This document shows, one piece after another, positions 8,276 through 13,601 of a stretch of DNA of 13,601 bases. This stretch comes from an uncultured Alistipes sp. (lineage in GTDB: Bacteria; Bacteroidota; Bacteroidia; Bacteroidales; Rikenellaceae), in the NCBI GenBank assembly GCA_900545315.1, contig UQYM01000045.1, forward strand, positions 1-13,601. Reading direction: 5' to 3'. The position numbers were made by a program, and so were the translations under genes. Position 1 is the first letter of the stretch. Each line of letters begins with the position of its first letter. The notes under the pieces were generated by a model. It saw only the letters and a list, made by a program, of their open reading frames with translations, had not been told where the DNA came from and made no database searches.

Positions 8276-9631
8276 CTAATGGTTAGAACAACGCAAACGG
8301 AAAAGATAGAGGCATAAACTACACAACGCGGTCAGTAGCTCTGAGACCGATAGAGCGAGCCAAATCCCAAGAGTTCCTATCCAGCGAGGAAGCAACAAAA
8401 AGGCCGGAATCAAAAAGATAAATCCTCGTAGCAATGCCAAGGCCGTGGCGGGCTTCACCTGTTCAAGACTTTGGTAATAGCCTATTGTGGTCAGGTTGAG
8501 CACGAAAAAGACAAAACCAGCAGCATAATAGGGGAACCCAGTGGTCGCAATTACGAAGGTCGGATCATCGGAGGGAATAAACAGCCCCACCAATAGCTGT
8601 GGGAAAAATACAAAAAGCGAAGTGACCGCTGTACCACACAGTATGGCCGTCAGCAAAGCAATCTGAAAGGTCCGCCGTACCCGATGCAGAGAACCTGACC
8701 CAAAATTGTAACTGATGATCGGTTGTGCCGATTGCGCAATGGCATTCCCTACCATAAAGACAAACGGGGTATAATAGCAGGCGATTCCGAAAGCTCCTAC
8801 TCCCCGTTCACCCAGATAGCGCATAAATAGATGGTTCCCCATAAACATTAAGGTTGCCAACGTCGCCTCAGCCAACAGTGCCGAAGAGCCAATCCGACAC
8901 TGGTAACCCATATTCCGGACAAATAATCGTAAACTCTTGGTGCTCCATTTAATCGGATAGAGTCTTAGGAAACGGGCTTTGAACAACAAGTACCCGACAG
9001 CGATCAATCCGCCGATCACAACACTGATTGAGGTTGCAATTGCAGCTCCTTTTACACCCCAACCCCATGGAAAAATAAAGATCCAGTCCAGCACTACATT
9101 GATTACGGCAGAGATCAGGCTGCAAGCCATAGCCAACCGTGGACGGCCATCCAACCGAATCACAAAAAGGGACACAGCAACCCACATCGTAAACAACCAC
9201 GAAGGGACAGACCACAACATGTAGTCCCGTGCCAACGGCAATAATGCGGGAGAGGCCCCCAGCAATCTCAACACCCTATCTGGGAAGAGCAGGGCAATTA
9301 AGGAGGGAACAGCTGCAAAAACGGCAACCGTAACAAGTGCTTGCGTCACATTAATCCGGGCAGTTCGGATCTTACCTCGCGCCGATTGGATCGAGGCGAC
9401 AACCGAACAGCCTACCCCGATCATCAGGCCTGTCCCGGTAAAAATCATCAACAGCGGGATCGAGATATTGACTGCAGCAATTCCGTCACTGCCTACCCCC
9501 TGCCCTACAAAGATTCCATCGATTGCCGTCACGGCCGACATGCCCAACATGCCCAGCAAAGTGGGAATAAAATATTTGCTGAATAGTTTGAAGACATTCA
9601 AGGTTTTCAGATCAATCGCATCTCTTTCCAT
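8276..9631 (-). CDS. MATE-family multidrug/toxin efflux transporter
   Basis: This 451-residue inner-membrane protein is almost entirely hydrophobic helices, about 12 as expected for MATE (NorM/DinF-like) antiporters. These export drugs or toxic cations in exchange for Na+ or H+. The N-terminal helix region contains TAIDGIFVGQGVGSDGIAAV (35-54), matching the family pattern in which an Asp precedes a VG..G segment. IGVGCSVVASIQSARGK (71-87) matches the conserved glycine-rich stretch leading into a cytoplasmic loop. The second lobe begins with a similar GxxxxxGxxxQ-type region (FMVGNAIAQSAQPIISYNFGSG). Length is typical and the frame is intact. It is convergent with the atp operon and stands alone, with no adjacent regulator. 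The substrate and coupling ion cannot be told from sequence. Confidence 0.92.
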   Translation of the reverse strand: MERDAIDLKTLNVFKLFSKYFIPTLLGMLGMSAVTAIDGIFVGQGVGSDGIAAVNISIPLLMIFTGTGLMIGVGCSVVASIQSARGKIRTARINVTQALVTVAVFAAVPSLIALLFPDRVLRLLGASPALLPLARDYMLWSVPSWLFTMWVAVSLFVIRLDGRPRLAMACSLISAVINVVLDWIFIFPWGWGVKGAAIATSISVVIGGLIAVGYLLFKARFLRLYPIKWSTKSLRLFVRNMGYQCRIGSSALLAEATLATLMFMGNHLFMRYLGERGVGAFGIACYYTPFVFMVGNAIAQSAQPIISYNFGSGSLHRVRRTFQIALLTAILCGTAVTSLFVFFPQLLVGLFIPSDDPTFVIATTGFPYYAAGFVFFVLNLTTIGYYQSLEQVKPATALALLRGFIFLIPAFLLLPRWIGTLGIWLALSVSELLTALCSLCLYLFRLRCSNH

Positions 9632-9752
9632 AACCCGAACAATTTGCTAACGAATCTCTCTTTTGCACTCGTTTCACCTCATCGACCAATTCCACAGCAT
9701 CGATACCGGCGAGAATCAACCCCAACACACAGACCATCGAAGTGTTCAACAT
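9612..9752 (-). CDS. Possible 46-residue ORF overlapping the MATE start
   Basis: A small minus-strand ATG frame of 46 codons begins directly after a TGA and ends 20 bases inside the MATE gene in another frame. It encodes MLNTSMVCVLGLILAGIDAV, then a charged stretch (ELVDEVKRVQKRDS), then a Cys-containing tail ending KRCD. The first half is hydrophobic and the second amphipathic. The overlap would allow translational coupling to the MATE gene, as in a leader peptide. I recognise no family. It may equally be chance or the decayed end of an older gene, and coding status is uncertain. Confidence 0.2.
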   Translation of the reverse strand: MLNTSMVCVLGLILAGIDAVELVDEVKRVQKRDSLANCSGYGKRCD

Positions 9753-10434
9753 TCATCTCAAATGGTCAAATAAGCCTTCGGCGAAAATACCAATCCGCAA
9801 AACTGATCTAATCAATTTGCAATCCTTTGAAGGATACCCTTGTGTCCACACAGATAAGCGCAGTGCGACACCTGCAGAGGAAATTACACGACCTCAACAA
9901 AAAAAGGCCGGATAAGGTGATTGGTTTTACCCAGTCATCTTATCCGGCTTATTGAGGCCCTCCGATGAGGATTACAAAACGTCTTAAAGGTATTATGTCG
10001 GCACAAAGATGGGCCAAAAAATTCAAGCTTCCAAATCACACACCCCATTCGATCCAATAAACCCTCAGCAAGGAAAGCCACAGGGGTTATTTCAGATTGA
10101 ATAGAGCAATCGAAGAAGCCGCTTCTTGCTCCGACCGTAAACGAGAGGCCACACAGTCACCTTACAACTATTCCGGCATCACCCGACCATCCCATTCAAA
10201 TTACATGTTGTCACGAACAATCATTCCACACAACGATAAAACAATTCCAATCAACTCGAAACAGATTCGCCATTTCGTAAAACGGCTCCTCAATAGCAAC
10301 AATCAATTTTCCGACAGCTCTGACAAACAAGCCCTCTACGATTTATAGCAACTGGGCTTCAACAATAAAAACTACAACGCTGTCAAAACTAAACAACGGA
10401 CAAGAAACATACACTGCACACACAGCTCAACCCT
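9753..10434. other. Gene-poor spacer between the two efflux loci
   Basis: No convincing gene is seen here. A frame at 10097-10348 (+) begins at TTG, has an irregular low-information composition and matches nothing I know. The minus strand has no long open frame. The spacer contains one strong minus-strand terminator (9899-9948), and another lies at its right edge. I found no tRNA, no CRISPR-like repeats and no transposase remnant. Composition is AT-richer than the flanking genes. It could hide a small RNA or be decayed sequence. Confidence 0.5.
9899..9948 (-). terminator. Minus-strand terminator hairpin with no assigned gene
   Basis: The arms at 9907-9920 (GCCGGATAAGGTGA) and 9935-9948 (TCATCTTATCCGGC) pair over 14 bp with one G-T pair and a 14-base loop. 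On the minus strand the stem is followed by seven T (A run 9899-9905). Outside it, CCTCAA (9892-9897) can pair with TTGAGG (9952-9957), so the T run lies between an inner and an outer helix. No coding gene on the minus strand lies directly upstream, and the efflux operon already has its own terminator at 10443-10472. Confidence 0.8.
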
Positions 10435-10472
10435 AAAAAACAAGCGGCGTAGAATTTTCATTCTACGCCGCT
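10435..10472 (-). terminator. Intrinsic terminator of the RND/OMF efflux operon
   Basis: AGCGGCGTAGAAT (10443-10455) and ATTCTACGCCGCT (10460-10472) are perfect 13-bp inverted repeats with a 4-base loop. On the minus strand the stem is followed by TTGTTTTTT (A run 10435-10440). It lies 23 bases beyond the stop codon of the outer-membrane efflux gene, so it should end that transcript. Confidence 0.9.
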
Positions 10473-10495
10473 ACCATTCAAATTAAGGTAACTAA

Positions 10496-11983
10496 CTATT
10501 TGTTATATTTTTCGCGAAACTCTTTGCGGAAAGCTTTGCCTTCAGCTTTAATGGCCTTTTCGGTCTCTTTCGACCCAACCTTTACATTCATATCGCGTCC
10601 ACCACCCAGAGCCTGGTAGAGACTAACAACAGCCTCCATCTTTTGGTAATCATCCGAAACCTGGGTCAACTGAGCACTGAGCAGCGACTGTTGAGCAGTC
10701 AACACCTCCAAATAGGTCGAAGAGCCCAACTTTAACAATTGCTGTGTATAGTCAACCGATTGTTCCAATGCAATAATCTGCGCTTTACGGGCAATGCTTT
10801 TATCCTGAGCCGCCTTGTACTGATACAGCGCGTTGCTCACCTCACTTCCGGCATTAAGAATCGTTTGCTGGAATGCGAGCATCGCCTCCTCCTGTTGTGC
10901 CTGAGCTGCACGCAGTTGAGCGCGATTACGTCCCTGATTGAAAATCGGAACCAACAACGAAGCTGCGGCATTGGCAATCAACTTACCCGGATTAACGATC
11001 ATATTGCCGAGCGAATTGGTCCAGCCTGCCGTACCGGTAATGGTCAGACCCGGATAGAAGGCAGAGCGAGCCACATTCGTTGCAGCATAGGCAGCCATCA
11101 ACGATGCCTCAGCAGCCTGTACGTCGGGACGGTTGCTCAACATCTGAGCAGGAACGCCGGCCGACAGGGTCGAAGGCAGCGCCTGATCCGCCAAAACACC
11201 GGGACACTCAATAGCCTGAGGTGCGACACCGAGCAGAATGGAAAGCGCATTTTCCGTTTCACGAATGCTTTGCCTCAAATCGGGCAGTGAAGCTTCGATC
11301 GAGTGGCAATTGGCCTCACTCTGAACAACAGCAGCCTCATTGGTATTACCTGCCAACTTGAGAGCCTTCATGGTTTCCACGCTCTGGTACCACGTTTCAA
11401 CCGTCTGTTCGCTAATCGCCAACTGCTGATTCAACATCTGCAAAGTATAGTAAGCACTGGCAATCGAAGCAATCACCTGCGTACGAACTGCCTGAGCATA
11501 GGCCTCACTCTGCATCAGGGCGGCACGGGCTCCCCGTTTAGAGTTCAGCAAACCGCCGAAGATATCAACCTCCCAGCTTGCTGCAGCGGGAACCTGATAA
11601 GTCCAGCTACGACGTCCGTTTTCATACCAAGAGAGTCCCCCATTGGGATTGAGATTGAATGAGGGCACAAATGCCAGGCGTGCCGCCTGCATACTGGCTT
11701 CCGCCTCTTGTAAACGCAGATACGCAGTCTGCAGATCGATGTTGTGTTCAAGTCCCTGGGCAATCAGCGATTGCAGATAGGGATCCTGGAACACCTCCTG
11801 CCAAGGGAGGTTTCCCATCGAAACGGTATCACCGCACAAGGTGTCGCTTGACGAAAGCGGGTCGCGGTACATTCCCGCGGTAGTCACCTCGCTGGGCCGG
11901 GTGTAGTTGCGATAGATGTTGCAACTACTGAGCAACACCATGGCCGCACCACCTACCAACAAGATACTATATTTCATTTTCAT
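10496..11983 (-). CDS. RND efflux outer-membrane lipoprotein (NodT/OprM family)
   Basis: This is a TolC-like outer-membrane exit duct of a tripartite efflux pump. The 495-residue protein starts with a lipoprotein signal peptide; the lipobox LSSC places the acylated Cys at position 21, followed by NIYRNYTRP, like the start of mature OprM/NodT proteins. The internal duplication typical of the OEP family is visible, with long Ala/Gln-rich helices (for example LQTAYLRLQEAEASMQAARL), conserved AAASWEVDIFGG and SNRPDVQAAEASLMAA segments, and beta-strand regions (PGLTITGTAGW). The usual family end (YQALGGG, about 456-462) is followed by a charged tail of some 28 residues rich in Lys and Glu. The gene lies 37 bases after the RND pump gene on the same strand, so the two form one operon. 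Confidence 0.95.
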   Translation of the reverse strand: MKMKYSILLVGGAAMVLLSSCNIYRNYTRPSEVTTAGMYRDPLSSSDTLCGDTVSMGNLPWQEVFQDPYLQSLIAQGLEHNIDLQTAYLRLQEAEASMQAARLAFVPSFNLNPNGGLSWYENGRRSWTYQVPAAASWEVDIFGGLLNSKRGARAALMQSEAYAQAVRTQVIASIASAYYTLQMLNQQLAISEQTVETWYQSVETMKALKLAGNTNEAAVVQSEANCHSIEASLPDLRQSIRETENALSILLGVAPQAIECPGVLADQALPSTLSAGVPAQMLSNRPDVQAAEASLMAAYAATNVARSAFYPGLTITGTAGWTNSLGNMIVNPGKLIANAAASLLVPIFNQGRNRAQLRAAQAQQEEAMLAFQQTILNAGSEVSNALYQYKAAQDKSIARKAQIIALEQSVDYTQQLLKLGSSTYLEVLTAQQSLLSAQLTQVSDDYQKMEAVVSLYQALGGGRDMNVKVGSKETEKAIKAEGKAFRKEFREKYNK

Positions 11984-12021
11984 ATTGAGTATTTCTTAAG
12001 GTTACATACACTCCCCGCACA

Positions 12022-13601
12022 TTAAGCGAGCTTTTGAATCTCTGCGTCGATATCGGTCGGCTCCACCTCCAGCGGCGTAAAGCGTTCCTGCAGCGACTGG
12101 AAGACCACGAACAGAACCGGCACGATAAAGATCTGCGTCAACATACCGATCAACATACCGCCGATTGCACTGGTACCGATCGTACTGTTACCGTTTGCAC
12201 CCACACCTGATGCGAACATCATCGGCAGCAGACCGATAATCAACGCGAGTGAAGTCATCAGAATCGGGCGGAGACGAGCAGCAGAACCGGCGATTGCAGA
12301 CCAGAGGATACTCATACCCTGACGACGACGATCGACAGCGAACTCAACAATCAGGATGGCGTTCTTAGCTAACAGACCGATCAACATGATCAAACCGACC
12401 TGCATATAGATGTTGTTATCGACACCCATGAACTGAGCGAAGATGAACGATCCGGCCAAACCGAACGGAATCGAAAGCAACACAGCCAACGGCAGAATAT
12501 AACTTTCGTACTGAGCACTCAACAGCAGGTAGACGAACACCATACAGAGGACGAAGATCAAAGCAGTGGTACTGGTACCGGTATTGGCCTCCTCACGGGT
12601 CATACCCGAGAACTCGAAGCCGTAACCTTGTGGCAACGTTTCGGCAGCCACTTCGCGGATCGCCTGAATTGCCTCACCGGAGCTGTACCCCTCAGCAACA
12701 GAACCATTGACAGCCATTGAGGTATACATGTTGAAACGGTCGATGTTATCCGGGCCATACACTTTCCGCAGATTCATGAACTGCGTAATCGGTGCCATCT
12801 CCGAGCCGTTACGCACCTTCACCTGATTCAGGGTCTCAGGGCTGATACGAGCCGAAGGATCAGCCTGAATCATCACACGGTACAATTTACCGAAACTGTT
12901 GAAGTTCGAAGCGTAAAGACCGCCGTAATATCCTTGCAACGTGGTCAAAATGTCACTCGGCGAGATACCGGCCTGTTTACATTTCGCAGCATCGATTTCG
13001 ATCATATACTGCGGGAAGGTTGGGTTGAACGAGGTTCGAGCAGCTGTAATTTCAGGACGCTGATTCAGCTTGGCAAGGAACTGGTTGGCTATTTCAAAGA
13101 ATCGATCCAAATCGCCACCGGTCTTATCCTGGAGGTTCAACTCGAAACCGTTACTGATACTATAACCTGGGATCATCGGGGGACCAAAGATCAACACATT
13201 GGCATCAGAGATACCCATTTTGGCCTGTACATAGAGTGAGCCGATCACGGAGTTCAAATCAGCATTCTCCATATCCTCACGCTCAGCCCAATCCTTCAGT
13301 TTGACAATGATGGTACCGTAGGTGTTACCCTGACCGGCGATAAAGCTATAACCGGTAATGGTGGTACGTGACTTAACGGCAGGATTGGCAGCGATCAGGC
13401 TATCCAACTGGGTCAAAGCCTTTTGAGTGCGCTCCTGAGAGGTTCCGGGAGGCATATCCAACACGGCAAAGACGGTACCGGTATCCTCATTGGGGACCAA
13501 ACCGGTCGGCGTCACCTTCATCAGGAACACCAGCAGGAAGATACCCAACGCCACACCGCCAAACGCAATCCAACGACGCTGGACGAAGAAGAGCACGCTC
13601 T
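12022..13601 (-). CDS. RND multidrug efflux pump, HAE1/AcrB family (C-terminal half, partial)
   Basis: This is a proton-driven inner-membrane pump of the AcrB/MexB type. Only the last 526 codons or so are present, and the frame is still open at the right edge of the window, so about half the protein (through the sixth helix) is missing. The visible part starts at TM7 (WIAFGGVALGIFLLVFLM), passes through the second large periplasmic loop (FGPPMIPGYSISNGFEL, then a docking/porter part), and ends with TM8-12. The proton-relay Lys (AcrB Lys940) is seen in GLLAKNAILIVEF, and the Arg equivalent to AcrB Arg971 in ARLRPILMTSLA. The GTG at 13596 is an internal Val codon, not the start. The adaptor (MFP) gene is expected upstream, outside the window. 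Substrates are unknown. Confidence 0.95.
   Translation of the reverse strand, partial: SVLFFVQRRWIAFGGVALGIFLLVFLMKVTPTGLVPNEDTGTVFAVLDMPPGTSQERTQKALTQLDSLIAANPAVKSRTTITGYSFIAGQGNTYGTIIVKLKDWAEREDMENADLNSVIGSLYVQAKMGISDANVLIFGPPMIPGYSISNGFELNLQDKTGGDLDRFFEIANQFLAKLNQRPEITAARTSFNPTFPQYMIEIDAAKCKQAGISPSDILTTLQGYYGGLYASNFNSFGKLYRVMIQADPSARISPETLNQVKVRNGSEMAPITQFMNLRKVYGPDNIDRFNMYTSMAVNGSVAEGYSSGEAIQAIREVAAETLPQGYGFEFSGMTREEANTGTSTTALIFVLCMVFVYLLLSAQYESYILPLAVLLSIPFGLAGSFIFAQFMGVDNNIYMQVGLIMLIGLLAKNAILIVEFAVDRRRQGMSILWSAIAGSAARLRPILMTSLALIIGLLPMMFASGVGANGNSTIGTSAIGGMLIGMLTQIFIVPVLFVVFQSLQERFTPLEVEPTDIDAEIQKLA

Noticed and set aside
10097..10348. Plus-strand frame of 83 codons in the efflux spacer
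   Set aside because: It opens with TTG, has no hydrophobic or domain pattern, and runs opposite to the flanking genes without a visible promoter.
9753..10434. tRNA, CRISPR array, riboswitch or insertion-sequence remnant in the spacer
   Set aside because: No T-loop/acceptor pattern, regular repeats, known riboswitch core or transposase-like frame could be found by eye.

Overview
The window looks like chromosomal DNA from a Bacteroidota (Bacteroidales) bacterium. The evidence is the F-ATPase gene order (beta-epsilon-small membrane protein-a-c-b-delta-alpha-gamma), a 78-residue epsilon subunit without a helical C-terminal domain, an a subunit with a signal peptide and a long His-rich extension, a TAnnTTTG-type promoter, and A-rich leaders in place of clear Shine-Dalgarno sites. 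A Rikenellaceae/Alistipes-like source is possible, but that is a guess.

Layout: 1-626 is AT-rich with no convincing gene and ends in the predicted promoter of the ATP synthase operon. From 627 to 8012 (+ strand) a complete, tightly packed nine-gene operon encodes the F1Fo ATP synthase: atpD, atpC, an AtpI-like four-helix membrane protein, atpB, atpE, atpF, atpH, atpA and atpG. A strong intrinsic terminator follows at 8096-8127. The minus strand then carries a MATE-family multidrug exporter (8276-9631), an 864-bp spacer with two minus-strand terminator hairpins and no clear gene, a NodT-type outer-membrane efflux lipoprotein (10496-11983), and the C-terminal half of an RND/HAE1 inner-membrane efflux pump that runs off the right edge (12022-13601).

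The ATP synthase genes supply all eight core subunits (alpha, beta, gamma, delta, epsilon, a, b, c). Catalytic and ion-path residues are intact, and the c subunit lacks the residues typical of Na+ binding, so a proton-coupled enzyme is predicted. The RND and OMF genes form the distal part of a tripartite drug-efflux operon; the periplasmic adaptor is probably just outside the window. MATE is a separate single-component exporter.

I see no clearly new multi-gene system. The points most worth a second look are the His-rich extracytoplasmic extension of subunit a, the AtpI-like protein, the 13-bp direct repeat in the atpE leader, and the unassigned terminator and tiny ORF upstream of the MATE gene.
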